From Sciurus carolinensis (lineage: Eukaryota; Chordata; Mammalia; Rodentia; Sciuridae), in assembly GCF_902686445.1 (NCBI RefSeq), contig NC_062213.1:37894741-37958740 (forward strand): a stretch of DNA of 64,000 nucleotides, given 5' to 3'. Below are positions 35,581 through 46,540 of the stretch, one piece after another; the first letter of the stretch is position 1, and every line of letters starts with the position of its first letter. The notes below the pieces were generated by a model that had not been told where the DNA came from, made no database searches, and saw only the letters and a list, made by a program, of their open reading frames with translations. A program made the translations under genes and the position numbers.

Positions 35581-35779
35581 CTTCCTTTAGTTTTGCCTGT
35601 TCTTCAATTTTATATATACTGAATCTTATTGTTATTTTGTTCATATAATCCATTTACATTATAATATAATTATATATTGGAGTTTAAAACTGTCATATCA
35701 TTTATATTTGTTACAATTATGCAGCATTGGCTTTCTTTCTTTCCTTCTTTTTTTTTTGATGTTGGGCAAGTGTAATTTT

Positions 35780-35850
35780 TTAATTATTATTTTTTGATTA
35801 ATTATACACAAATGGAATACAACTTTCATTTCTCTGGTTGTACACAGTTT
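35780..35850 (-). repeat. Short 5'-truncated L1 3' UTR fragment, antisense
   Basis: AATTATACACAAATGGAATA, CAACTTTCATTTCTCTGGTT and GTACACAG align with the start of the 3' UTR of the full-length L1 (47,760-47,800) and of the inverted copy at 41.15 kb. Confidence 0.55.
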
Positions 35851-36545
35851 CCTTTCTTGCTTTCTTGGATTATTTGATTTTTAAATTTTTTTATCATTTT
35901 ATTTTTTTTTTTTATCATTCCATGTTTCCCCTTCTATTGGTATGGAGGTTCTCACTCTCTAATTTTTTAGTGATTATACTAGAAATTAATATGTATCCCT
36001 TTACTTAAAGCCTGAAGTTAACTAATGCCTTTACTCTATCCCACATGATCCAAAAGCTGGGCAACGTTTTGGTTCCATTTTTCCTTCCTTACATGCTATT
36101 ATTGTTTCTCTTTCTTGCTTTTATTATTGTTTGGTTTTGCCCTTCAAGGTATTATTATCATTGTCGCACACAAACAATATTCATTTACGTGATCCATGTA
36201 CTTACCACCATCTTTGCTCTTTTTTCTTTCTTCCATTCAAATCTTCCTTGTGAGATCATTTTTATTCTACCTGAAAGAAAGGGCTGAAGTCAGAACTTGC
36301 TAGTAACAAATGCTCCCAATGGATCTGACAATGACTTGATTCTACCCTCATTCTTGAAAAATAACTTTTGCAGGGTGTAGAATTCTAGCGTAAGTTTGTG
36401 GACGGTTTCATTTCACTGACTTCTGGCTTTCCTGGTTACTTCCTTTGTTACTACTGAGAATTTGGTTATTATCTAGTTACTGCTAATTTGAAGATCAGAT
36501 TTTCCTTGGTTGATTTTAAGATTTTGTTTATCTTTGGCTGATTAA

Positions 36546-36707
36546 AATTTAACAATGGGCTGGGGTTGTGGCTTAGTGGTAGAGTGCTTGCCTAGCATGT
36601 GTGAGGTACTGTGTTTGATTCCCAGCACTGCATATAAATAAATGAATAAAATAAAGGTCCATCAACAACTGAAAAAAATGCATAAATTTTTTTTTAATTT
36701 AACAATG
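36546..36707 (+). repeat. ID-like SINE nested in ancient L1, with target-site duplication
   Basis: AATTTAACAATG at 36,546-36,557 recurs at 36,696-36,707. The insert has GGGGTTGTGGCTTAGTGGTA, GCTTGCCTAGCATGTGTGAG, TTTGATTCCCAGCACTGC and the ATAAATAAATGAATAAAATA tail that squirrel ID copies share (compare 55.4 kb). Confidence 0.95.
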
Positions 36708-36719
36708 ATGATACCAGGA

Positions 36720-36722
<3 letters not shown>

Positions 36723-36755
<33 letters not shown>
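36723..36755 (+). repeat. (TC)n microsatellite
   Basis: An uninterrupted TC run. Confidence 0.95.
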
Positions 36756-36758
<3 letters not shown>

Positions 36759-37773
36759 TCCTGCTTACCATTCTTGAATCCATGAATTGAAATCTTTGAT
36801 CAGTTCTAAAAAATTTTCAGTTGTTATATCATCAAATGTTTTTTTTCTCCAAGTCCTTCTCTCCTCTTCTTCTGAGAGTCTGATTAAAGGAATATTGGAC
36901 CTTTTCACTCTTTTCTCCAAGCCTCTTAAGTCCTTTTTCACATTTTCTTTGTTATTATCTGAATAATTTCTTCTGATCTATATTTCAGTTCTTTAATTCT
37001 CTCTTCAGTTATGTCTAGACTGCTATTAAACATATCTATGAAGTTTTTAATTTTGGTATTGCATGTTTTATTTCAGGAAGTTCTGTTTGTTTGTTTTTTC
37101 ACATCTGCCAGGTCACTTTTATAGTTCCATATCAGTTTTTCTTTAAATTGCCTAAGCGTAGTGGTTTTCATACTCCATTTAATCACTGCAAAACTAGAAA
37201 CATTTGCTGGTCTCCTTCTTCTAGCTCACATTCCTGGTGGTTTATTTTCTCCAGAGATACCTTTCATTTGCCTGTTCCAAGGACCCAGAGGCACTTTACA
37301 TGAAGTTACTTTAAGCTAAATTCACAAGGATTTTACAGAAGGTTTTTGTTTTCTTTAGTTTGTTTGTTTTTGTTTACTTATTTTTCGAACATTGGAGTGA
37401 CATGAATTTGAAAGCTGTGGGAATACCAACCTGCAGTTACAGCTTCTAAGAGCAGTTCCCACTGCCCTACTCTTCTCAGCAGATCATCTCCAGGACCTGA
37501 TAGTGAAGCACGTTTACTTTTGTTTCACCCTTGTTCTGTGACATTGACCCATTTTAGTAAGGGAAGGGGCAGGTCCTGGACTGTGATTCTGTCCTCTTTG
37601 TCCCAAGAAACTCTCAGAATCAAGGTTCAAATTTGCCTAAATTGGCAAATGCCCTTAATGCAAAAATAACTTCAGAGCACCACTTAATTTTCAAAGTTTT
37701 TATTTGCTCTTTGATTTTGGATTTTATTTTTTCACTATCTTGTCAGATATTTGATGCTCTTAAGAAGGGAAAA

Positions 37774-37817
37774 AATGTGTGTGTGTGTGCGCGCGTGTAT
37801 GCGCGTGCACGTGTGTG
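37774..37817 (+). repeat. Alternating purine-pyrimidine tract
   Basis: About 43 bases of strict purine/pyrimidine alternation mixing TG, CG and CA steps (TGTGTGCGCGCG, TATGCGCGTGCACGTG). This composition can adopt left-handed Z-DNA under negative supercoiling. Confidence 0.85.
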
Positions 37818-37978
37818 GATATTTTTGGCTTGTTTCTCAGTGGGAGTTTGTTCTGAATACTTATCTGGCCTTATCCTGAATGTGGAAATCCCTGCTCTTC
37901 CTAGCCTTCTTTGAATTGCACCCTTAGAAACTAAACACCCAACATGCCCTGCTTTCAGCAAGTTAACACATGGAAAAA

Positions 37979-38260
37979 GCAAACATGTTTTTTAGGTCTC
38001 CTGTACTTCAGGAAAAAAAAATCACAGCAAGCTTTCAGAACATATTTGAATTTTTCTAGGAAATTTTTGTTTTTCAAAATTAAATTTTCTCACACATGTG
38101 ATGCAAGCACTCTACCACTGAACCACAAACCCAGTCCTTGCAAACATGTTTTTTAAGTCTCCTGTACTTCAGGAAAAAAAATCACAGCAAGCTTTCAGAA
38201 CATATTTGAAATTTTCTAGGAAATTGTTTTGGTGTTTTTGTTTTCAAAATTTAATTTTCT
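37979..38260. repeat. Direct duplication flanking an ID fragment
   Basis: Copy 1 (37,979-38,090) and copy 2 (38,140-38,260) share GCAAACATGTTTTTTA, GTCTCCTGTACTTCAGGAAA, ATCACAGCAAGCTTTCAGAA and CATATTTGAA with only a few differences. Between them lie 49 bases of antisense ID sequence (38,091-38,139: GCAAGCACTCTACCACTGAA). Copy offset is 161 bases. Confidence 0.93.
38091..38139 (-). repeat. Truncated ID-like SINE, antisense
   Basis: GATGCAAGCACTCTACCACT and GAACCACAAACCCAGTCC are the 5' half of an ID monomer read from the complement. There is no A tail and no 3' half. Confidence 0.75.
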
Positions 38261-39490
38261 AACCACTATTAAATTATTTTAAAATTGCAATACTTTACCC
38301 AGAAATTACTTTTCCAGCAAACTCAGACATCCAAGAATCCAGGAGTAAGTGTAAAATGACTCTACATAATTCAATTAGGTGGCCCAAGATTCATCACCTT
38401 ACCTTATGGACTTTATTCAGCAGAAAGTCTCTAAGATCTTGTTCAGAGTCTATTAACTCTGATTTTATACACAATTCAAACACACCTGATGCTGCAGTTT
38501 TCCAGCCCATAACCCTTAGGAACAATAACTTGAAAATAAGCATGCATTTTGAAAAGAAGTCTCCCTGTAAGAGTCAAGAATGGCATCTGACAGTCCCATG
38601 AACAGAGAATAGACAGGACTATAAAAACCCATCCAAAACCTCAAGAAGAGGCACAGTGGAAACATTTGGCCCAAGAAGGCACAAAAGTTTAAGGGAGGCT
38701 CCCTGCCCTGCTCCGCAGTGTAGGAAGTCAGCATTTGTGCCCTTAGTACTGATCTTGAGGCCAAGATGAACCGTGAGACTGTTTCTGAAGGTAGAGTGGG
38801 ATGTAGTACCTTAACACTTTTCCATACTATGTTCTATATTTATATGGAGTTACATTTAATATTTTTTTCTGATTTGGAGAATCTCACTTGCTAGTAGGGA
38901 CCAGTAAATACACATTCTACTTTATAGCCTCTTAAAATCCAGTTTCCCTTGAGACTGGCTCCAGAAAATTCAGTTTATAAATTCTTTAAGTATGCCTTTA
39001 AGTCCTTTTCCCTCCAATCTTGGAACTAAAGAGAAAGTATTTTTTTCAGGATCATTGAGCAGTTTAAAGGATGGATTTAAGAGAAAACAACTGTAGTGGT
39101 CAGGTTTGCAGCAAAGTTGGAAATGGAGGGTCTGGCCTTCCTCCAGAGCTACCTACTTTGGGCAGGTTATTCCGATATGCAAAAGAGAACTTTACCAATG
39201 CAAAATGAAAACAACAGGATTGTTGAGTGATAGATAATGATGGGGAAGCCAGGGTGAAGGCAGCTGTAGGAAAGAAAATGCTTCCCAGACTGCCCTGTTT
39301 TTGTTTGCCCCTCCCCCACCTGGCCCATCCCTCACCCCCCTACCCCCATCCCCACCCACTCCCAATCTCAGCACAAAAAATGTCACCCCGGCTCCTGATG
39401 TAAATTAAATTACAAGTCAGGATCATCAAGTTACACCTTGATTTTGGGTCCAACTGAAATGCAGGCCCAAATGTGGTACTAGAATCATCA
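38261..39490. other. Unique sequence with a G-quadruplex-prone tract
   Basis: 39,308-39,363 is C-rich with repeated CCC runs, so the minus strand carries many GGG runs with short loops. No interspersed repeat was recognised. Confidence 0.45.
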
Positions 39491-39496
39491 TTTAGG

Positions 39497-39585
39497 GCTG
39501 GGGTGCAGCTCAATGGTAGAGTACTTGCCTAGCATGTGCAAGGCCCTGGGCTCTGTCCTCAGCACTGAAAAAATTTTAAAAAATC
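39497..39585 (+). repeat. ID-like SINE
   Basis: GGGCTGGGGTGCAGCTCAAT, GTACTTGCCTAGCATGTGCA, AGGCCCTGGG and a CTCAGCACTGAAAAAA end. Confidence 0.92.
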
Positions 39586-39708
39586 ATTACTTGAAGGGTT
39601 TCAGTTCTTGCTGATCCATGAGATAAGATACTGAGTTTTAGAATTGTTGGGGCTCCAAACACAATAACGCAAAACACGGTGCCTTGGCATGCTGAATACA
39701 GTTGTCCC

Positions 39709-39925
39709 TTGGTATCCATATTGGATTGGTTTCAGGACCCCACAGATACCCAAATCCACAAATGTTCAAGTGCCTTATATAAAATGATGCATATTTGCGT
39801 ATAACCCATGCACATCCTCTGTATACTTCAAATCATCTCTAGATTACTCGTAATACCAAATATTCAATGTAAATGCTATGTAAACAGTTGTCACACTGCA
39901 TTGTTTAGGGAATAATGACATCTGT
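39709..39925 (+). mobile_element. Tigger-type (Tc1/mariner) DNA transposon fragment
   Basis: CAGTTGTCCCTTGGTATCCA, TTTCAGGACCCC, CAAGTGCCTTATATAAAATG, ATAACCCATGCACATCCTCT, CTTCAAATCATCTCTAGATT, ATGTAAACAGTTGTCACAC and GTTTAGGGAATAATGACA run in the order of a Tigger/MER44-type 5' region. Non-coding here. Confidence 0.85.
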
Positions 39926-40296
39926 ATTTCTGCCTAACCGTCCATGTCTCATAAAAACTAAGCATAAAACGAACAGTTTGCCCTGCATCTTTAGGTCTTT
40001 ATTTCTGAAAGTCTTTCATGTCACAAAATCAATGTTATGCTTTTCTTCATTAATCTGTCGATTTTTATTTCAGACCCTAACCAGGAATCCTGCACCATGA
40101 GGAAACTTTTCCTCCCTATGATATTACTCTCTTTAAAACAATTTCAGTATCATTCCAGAATCTCCAAAGTGTAAAAACCTACCCATCTGTTTATGGCAAG
40201 CGGCTGACTACTCGGGCACCATCATCTCAAAGCAATTCTTTGTCTTTTCCCCTTAGTATTTATCCCACCAACTTGAACAGATTCATCGAGTACTTA

Positions 40297-40297
<1 letters not shown>
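39926..40297. other. Unique sequence, nothing recognised
   Basis: Directly follows the Tigger fragment. No internal transposase reading frame is recognisable. Confidence 0.4.

Positions 40298-40364
<67 letters not shown>
40298..40364. repeat. (TA)n(T)n tract
   Basis: (TA)n to about 40,327, then T to 40,364. Same architecture as 33,173-33,252, but no SINE body follows. Confidence 0.95.
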
Positions 40365-40369
<5 letters not shown>

Positions 40370-41124
40370 CATGAATGGAGTTAACAACTGAACTATAGGA
40401 GAAAAGTGCTTCCATTTTGTTTCGAATTAGCAGGTCGGTTTGCTTTTGCAAGCCGGCTCTGGTTGATTTGACTGGAAAGCCATGTTTGAAGGATATTGAG
40501 GCTGCTTCTAGGCTCAGGAGGAAAAAGTGCTAAGATCCATTAAATGTCTGCCCGGTATCGGAGAAGAGGTGAGCACGCGCGTCAAATATCTGCTGTCCTT
40601 AGTTTGGTTCTGCAAATATTTATGGAGTGTCTGCTGTAAGTAGTGAGAAAAGTAAAAGTATTTTTGTTGTTTGCTTTGTACTGTTTTTATTTTAAGTAGA
40701 AGAGACATGATTTCTTCCTCTAAGAAGTTGAGAGCAATTAAAATATAGTATGGCATGTGCAATAATGGGAGTGTGCACAGGTGCGCAGTGTCAGAGGAAG
40801 GAGCAGATGGGAGCATCAGGGAAGGAGCTGAAGAGGGGAAGGTCAACACCAGCAGTTCCAGAAGGCTGGACTGGCTTCAGCTTTGGCCTGGGTCCACCCC
40901 CTCCTCACCTCAACTGCTTCCAAATGGCAGAGCTCCAGTGTATTACCCATTTCTGGGCAACTTTCCTATAGGCATCCTAATAAGTAGCTCGCACACACTT
41001 CTCTCTGTCATCCACGGCCTTCATCTCATTATCGAGGATCCTTGCTGAATGTCACTGGGTAGGCTACTGCCCTGTGGGCCTCTGAAGCAGTCAAGGTAGA
41101 AAGCCCTGCGATAGGCTCCAGCTC
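40365..41124. other. Unique sequence, nothing recognised
   Basis: No repeat or exon recognised. Frames at 40,514-41,048 on both strands lack domains. Confidence 0.4.
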
Positions 41125-41127
41125 TTT

Positions 41128-41553
41128 TGTTTTTTTAATTTTTTATAGACTGCATTTTGATTCATTGTACACAAATGGGGTCCATCATTTTGTTTCTATG
41201 GTTGTACATGATGTAGATTCATATCATTCATGTAATCATGCATGTACATAGGGTGATGTTGTCTGTCTCATTCCACCATTCTTCATACCCCGCCTCATTT
41301 CCCTCTGTCATCTAAAGTTCCTCCATTCTTCTCTCACCCCCCAGCCCCCACCCCCATCAACCTAGGTGCCCTTCAACAGTTGAATGGATAAAGAAACTGT
41401 GGTATATATACACAATGGAATATTACTCAGCCATAAAGAAGAAGAATATTATGGCATTTGCAGATAAATGGATGGAATTGGAGAATATCATGCTAAGTGA
41501 AATAAACCAATCCCAAAAAACCAAAGGCCGAATGTTTTCCCTGATAACTGGTT
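41128..41553 (-). mobile_element. 5'-inverted, truncated L1 (twin-priming structure)
   Basis: 41,128-41,341 is an antisense L1 3' end: a T-rich tail, then GATTCATTGTACACAAATGG and ACATAGGGTGATGTTG, equivalent to 47,760 to about 47,940. From about 41,358 the same L1 continues in the opposite orientation. The plus strand there encodes [24 protein letters not shown] and KTKGRMFSLI, the last roughly 60 residues of ORF2p (equivalent to 48,010-48,208). The inverted block's 5' end sits at the junction, as twin priming predicts. A C-rich join at 41,335-41,357 has lost about 70 bases of 3' UTR. Flanking target-site duplication is not clear. Confidence 0.85.
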
Positions 41554-41824
41554 CCATCTTTTAAAGCACCCATGCTAAAGATGATGGGACCATGAATAAT
41601 TATCTGTTAAAGGCACAGACTTTGTGACTAGTTCAAGAAGGACAAAATCCAGAATAATCAGAGGTTTGTGAAAAAGGCTAAACAAATGAACTTTGTATAA
41701 CATGTTTAGAACAAAAAGACCAAGCTTGAGACAGATCCATAAAGCTAACACATCATATGGAAAAGTCCTCAGGATCAAATTATTCTTCTCCATCATTTTC
41801 TTCTCTATAAGGTAATTCTCACTA

Positions 41825-41960
41825 GGTGGTACATCTGAATCACCCCAAGTATTTATTAAAATGTTTATTCTCAGACCCCATCTCATAATACTAAACCTAA
41901 ATCTCAGGAAGCAGACTAGGAAACTGCATTTTTAATAGACTCCACCACTTCCAAAGGATT
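41825..41960 (+). mobile_element. MER5A-like hAT DNA element
   Basis: TACATCTGAATCACCCCAAG, ATTAAAATGTTTATTCTCAG, ACCCCATC and GGAAACTGCATTTTTAATAG follow MER5-type order. Diverged. Confidence 0.6.
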
Positions 41961-42179
41961 CCAATGTACTCTAAAGGATTAAAACCACAGCTCTTAAAGG
42001 CAGAACAATACTAGTTCTAAGGAAATGAAAGACCAAGATACCCAAGGAGGCAGTAAGACAGTACCAGCTGCTTCAAATGAATTTAATTCTGCAAAGTCTA
42101 TGAACTATATCCAAGATTATAAAATAACTTGCATAAGTGGCCATACAAACATCAACATCAACCTAAGAAATCACAGAGG

Positions 42180-42385
42180 TTGGGCACAGTGGCAAACGCC
42201 TGTAGTCCCAGCCACTTAGGAGACTGAGGCAGGAGAATCTCAGGTTTGAGGTCAGCAGCAACTTAGCAAGATCCTAAGCAACTTGGACCCTGGACAAAAT
42301 TAAAAATGAAAAGGGCTGGATGTAGGTCAGTGGTAAAGCACCCCTGGGTTCAATCCCCAGGACCAAAAGAAAAAAGAAAAAAATC
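42180..42385 (+). repeat. MEN-type B1-ID dimeric SINE
   Basis: GGGCACAGTGGCAAACGCCT, the GAGACTGAGGCAGGAGAATC box, AAAAGGGCTGGATGTAGGTC and GGGTTCAATCCCCAGGACC. Confidence 0.9.
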
Positions 42386-42814
42386 ATGGAGAATGGCAGA
42401 AATGCTAGAAACTTGGAGACAAGCAAATGTTTACTGTCAATAAGTGGAAAAAAGAGGGATTTTAAAATGTATAGAATCACTAGTTTTATGTGGATTCCTA
42501 CTCAAACTTTGGGAAAGGTTTACAGTGTTTATAAGCACTTATAAATGGCTTGTTGATCATTAAGAGTCAGCTTGGAGTCACCACAAGTAAACGTATATGT
42601 GTCTTTCAAGCCACATCAACTTGTTGTTGAAAGTAGTCAAGTTATAAATAAAAAAACTACACATATGAAAATAGCCTCTTTCTTTTCTTGATAAGATTGC
42701 TAAAATGGTAGTATTATGAAATTAAGTTTTGTTCGTTTTTTTAGGCATTGAACAAACTGTCTCTCTCACAACATTCATAGGCCAAGATGCGGAATCTGAA
42801 AAAAAATGTAAGAC
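42386..42814. other. Unique sequence, nothing recognised
   Basis: No repeat or exon recognised. Confidence 0.4.
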
Positions 42815-43038
42815 TAATCATTATGTACTGAGAGTCTACTGTATGTTAGGAATGATGCTAAATGTTTTGTTAAGTACTAATTGATTTGATCCTTACCCCA
42901 TTCCCATAAAGTAAAAATAATTGTCCCATTTTATGGATGAGGAAACTAAGCAGAGATTCATCGGGGAACTTGTTCAGAATCACATAGCTAGTATGTGGTG
43001 AAACAGGTTAAACTGGGGTCTAGTCTGAGATCAAAGCT
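42815..43038 (-). repeat. MIR SINE, antisense
   Basis: GAGAGTCTACTGTATGTTAG, CCCATTTTATGGATGAGGAA, CATAGCTAGTATGTGGTG and GGGGTCTAGTCTGAG are antisense MIR landmarks. Confidence 0.8.
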
Positions 43039-43129
43039 AGGGTGACTAAAACCTGCACAATATTTCAGATGGTTGGATGGAGTCACAGTCGGATAAAATG
43101 CCACATTCAGAAAGAGTTGATCTGTGGAT

Positions 43130-43480
43130 TCATGCCAACCTGAGGGAACTCACTGGTGACTACCAGGGTTCTACAAAATTGTCCTGGGGCTGCTCGACAT
43201 TTTTATTAGTAATTTGGATAAAGCTATAGAAAGTTGAATTTATTAAATTTACAGATGGCAGAAAGCTAGAGGGGAGGGATAGCTAATAGAGCAAATGAGA
43301 GAATCATGATTCAGAATGATCTTGGCAGATGAAATAACAGGCCAGAGTCAGCAAGAGGAAATTTAATAAGGACCATAGTAAAATCCTATACTCTGGTTTC
43401 AATGGTAAGTACAATTAGGGACACCCAGCCTACAAGCATAAAGAAAAATTTAGAACCCTAAAGATTAATTACAGCCATTA
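43130..43480 (+). repeat. L3/CR1-type LINE fragment
   Basis: TTTTTATTAGTAATTTGGAT, AAATTTACAGATGGCAGAAA, GCTAGAGGGGAGGGATAGCT and GAAATTTAATAAGGACCATA follow the reverse-transcriptase region of the ancient L3/CR1 LINE (the block around its FADDT motif). Frame destroyed. Confidence 0.7.
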
Positions 43481-44420
43481 GTACAGTTTTCTATAGATTG
43501 AATTTAAAGTTAAATACATGCAACAACAAAATGACCTAAAGTACTTCTATATCTCACTAACTGCCTGACCCTAGCCCCTCCAAAGCTGAAGTGAACTTAT
43601 CTCATCAAACCTGTGATGCCATCAATTGCAAGATGCACCCATATTTAGTACCACTGAAGAGGAAGGAGGAAAAGCACTATCAGTTACATTAAAATGTAAT
43701 GTATTAGCATCTTTTATTTTACAATGCTTGAAAGAAATTTTAAATGTGAATTGCTTTCTGACTTCTCAGGGGGCCACTACAGTGGAGTTGGCGCTCCTGA
43801 GCCTGACTCAGCTCCTGAGCAGTTCACTCTGGCCTCAGAACAGGTCGGTCAGGAAGCTTTGCCATGGCCTTGGCCTTTAAGAATACCAGAAAGACAACTG
43901 TGGAGTCAGTATTTTAGTCGCACAAATTTTAGTCACACAAACCAGCTGTCAAGGAAAACCCCTGGAGAAGGTGTAGAGAGTCTTGATCAGAGATACAAAA
44001 GAAATAAGCATCTCGAAATAAAAGGACTTGCCTGAGTATCTACCAGGCCTCCAAGAATCACTGGGAGCAAAGCTCGTGCTAAGGTTTCTAAGACATAGGA
44101 TTGTTTCCAGATGACAATCCACAAGCAAACGATCATTGATCCATGCAGCCCATCTGAGACTGTGAAGCAGAGGTGTCTGGCAGTATTGGCCAAGCGTCAA
44201 GATTGCAGTCACCGTTGCTGATGCTTAAATCAACTACTTTAATCAATCACTTATTATTGCTAAAAATTTATTTAGCAAAGAGATTTTTGTCACATATCAA
44301 GTGTGCATAAAACAAAAGAAAATATAGGAGAAAGAAATGGGTTCAGTTGTTCCTCAACTTCTCATTCAGAGTCTAATCTTTGGGAATATATTTCACTTCA
44401 GAGTTGCATATAAATGTGTT
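43481..44420. other. Unique sequence, nothing recognised
   Basis: Frames of 84-103 codons at 43,626-44,212 on both strands show no domain. Confidence 0.4.

Positions 44421-44472
<52 letters not shown>
44421..44472 (+). repeat. (TC)n microsatellite
   Basis: A near-perfect TC run of about 50 bases. Confidence 0.97.
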
Positions 44473-44475
<3 letters not shown>

Positions 44476-45394
44476 CTGCAGCATTTCTTTAAAGAATTCT
44501 TTCAAAGCTTTTCTTCCAAGTCAGTATTGATTCAGCCCTACCTCTCATGTTTTAATGCTGGTCTCTTTTCTGAATCTTTTAAGAAAGTGTTAACAAAGGA
44601 TTTCAGAAAACAACAAGAATTGTATTACTTCCTGAAATCGTTTGTTGAATGAAAAGCTGATGGGTCATAACTGCGCATTTATACCACCAGAAATACAAAG
44701 CAAATTGCCATGTATGTAGGCAGTGACACTTACCTCACAGTGTCACCTGCCCAACAGTAATTACAAGACTCCATTGCTCAGAAGAGGCATCCTAAGTTCA
44801 GAGATGTCAAATGTAAAACGTTGTGTATTTAAGAATCAATCAAAATCACTATTTATTCTCTGCTTGCAGGTTGAACCTCCTCCAGACTTCAGGATCCATG
44901 CTGTCCCATGATAAGAGTTCAGGAGACTCATATTAATTTTACACTCACGGTTCTGTCACCCTGGTGTAACTTAGTCCAATCACCCATATTTTTGTGAGAA
45001 GAGTATAAGTCTCGGCTTCCAGGCTGCAGAGTGACTTGGACTCACCACATTCAGTGGCTAACCCATTGCGTCTTCCTAGTTCTTTACACCTCACGGAATG
45101 AGCAGTTGTCATCACATACCAAACAATCTTTCCTGAAATGTAACGTTATGAAATTAGGGGTTTCTGAGTAACATAAGACATCTCTTAATCATAATAGTTA
45201 AATGTGTAAAAATTGGACTCAGGCTGAATTGAGTTTTGTCCTGACATTAGACACAGGATCTTGGCCCTAGTCTTGCAAAGCTTTGATATTCCCATAGTAT
45301 AATAGAGGTTTTCATGGTTTTCACTGTTAAACTAGGTGAGGTGAAGTGCTGAATACTCTGCCTGACACATACGGTAAATGAAAAATAAATGATG
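44473..45394. other. Unique sequence, nothing recognised
   Basis: No confident repeat or exon. A MIR-like tail near 45,300-45,390 is too weak to call. Confidence 0.4.
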
Positions 45395-45835
45395 TGCCAC
45401 ATTGAATTTCAGATGAATCGGAGGTTGAAATGTAAAAAGTTAAGTAGTAAAAAATAGTTGAAGGAAACATGGGAGATTATTTTTATAATGTCAGAATGGA
45501 GAAGCCTTTTTAAAACATGATATATGTGAAGAAGGAGAAGAAGTTTAAAATAAAAAGACTGATAGATTTGACTACTTGAAAAATAAAAGAAAAAAAAAAA
45601 AACATCGAGTGAACAAATGACATACTGGAAAAAAGTATTTGTGCCATATAACACAAAGGATTGCTTTCCTTAATATATAAGAATCTTCTAGAAATCAACA
45701 AGGAAAAGACTTAAACAAATTTTAAAAATTTGCAAAGGATATTTAGAAGAAATTTAAATTGTTCTCCTTAAACATATAAAAAGATCCTTAACCTCACTCG
45801 CAAGAAGTCAAGCAGACAAGTCAAAACCATAATAA
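45395..45835 (+). repeat. Ancient L1 fragment, sense
   Basis: ATAGATTTGACTACTTGAAA, AACAAATGACATACTGGAAA, AAAGTATTTGTGCCATATAA, TCCTTAATATATAAGAATCT and AAGATCCTTAACCTCACTC follow L1 ORF2 near the IFANHT-type motif. Frame destroyed. Confidence 0.75.
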
Positions 45836-46148
45836 GCTGTCTGACTACAAACCCTTTCTCAATACCCTGCCTTATCTACCTGGCAGGACCTAATCTATCT
45901 CCTGAGGGTAAGGAGGAGTGTGGACTCTCTTTACCCTCTCTTCACCTGGCTCCCTTGCTTGTCTTCTTTTAGGAACCCTACTGAATGGAAAGTCCATTGA
46001 GAAAAAAGCTTCCTCCTCCATTGGCACCTGTTTTTCTTCTGGCTTCGGAGTTCTGAAGATTCTAGTCTGGCTCCTGCTGTTGAGGTCTTAAGCTCTGATT
46101 AGGATAGTGCCTAAAAACATCTTTTGTTTTTATAGAATTATTGGGTCC

Positions 46149-46540
46149 TATAGTAGTCAGTGTTCTGTAACTATAACAAAATTCCTGAAACTGTGTAACT
46201 TGTAACGAAAAGAGATTTATTTAGCTCAAAGTTCTAGAGGCTGAAAGTCCAGAATTGGGCAACCCCGTTGGTTTGGTTTCTGGTGACAGCCTAAGGACAG
46301 GTGGTACCATGACAGGAGTGTATGCAAGAAGGGCAGATAGTATCACCAGTCAGAGCAGCTAAGAGGTAGCCAGGTTTGTTCTTTTGTAATAACCCTCTAT
46401 CTAGAACTCACTCCGGGTGCCATAAACACACACACAATGCCTCCAAAAACACCTGACACACCTTCCATTAGGCCCCACATCTTAGCTTTACCACACTTGG
46501 GACTGAGCTTCCAGTCCATGAACCCCTGGAGGACAGATCA
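46149..46540 (-). mobile_element. MaLR-type LTR, antisense, diverged
   Basis: AGTGTTCTGTAACTATAACA, GAGATTTATTTAGCTCAAAG, TTCTAGAGGCTGAAAGTCCA and CCATTAGGCCCCACATC follow the antisense MaLR LTR order. Confidence 0.7.

Larger units (their letters stand above)
35930..37320 (-). mobile_element. Ancient L1 fragment, antisense, split by an ID SINE
   Basis: GGGTGTAGAATTCTAGCG, TTGTTATATCATCAAATGTT, CTCCTCTTCTTCTGAGAGTC, CAGTTCTTTAATTCTCTCTT and CTATGAAGTTTTTAATTTTG follow the antisense ORF1 and nearby region of ancient L1/HAL1-type elements. The L1 at 52.5 kb has the equivalent block. No frame survives. Confidence 0.6.

Noticed and set aside
44421..44472. CT runs (also at 36.7 and 57.2 kb) considered as regulatory GAGA-type elements
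   Set aside because: Simple microsatellites with no surrounding promoter signs.
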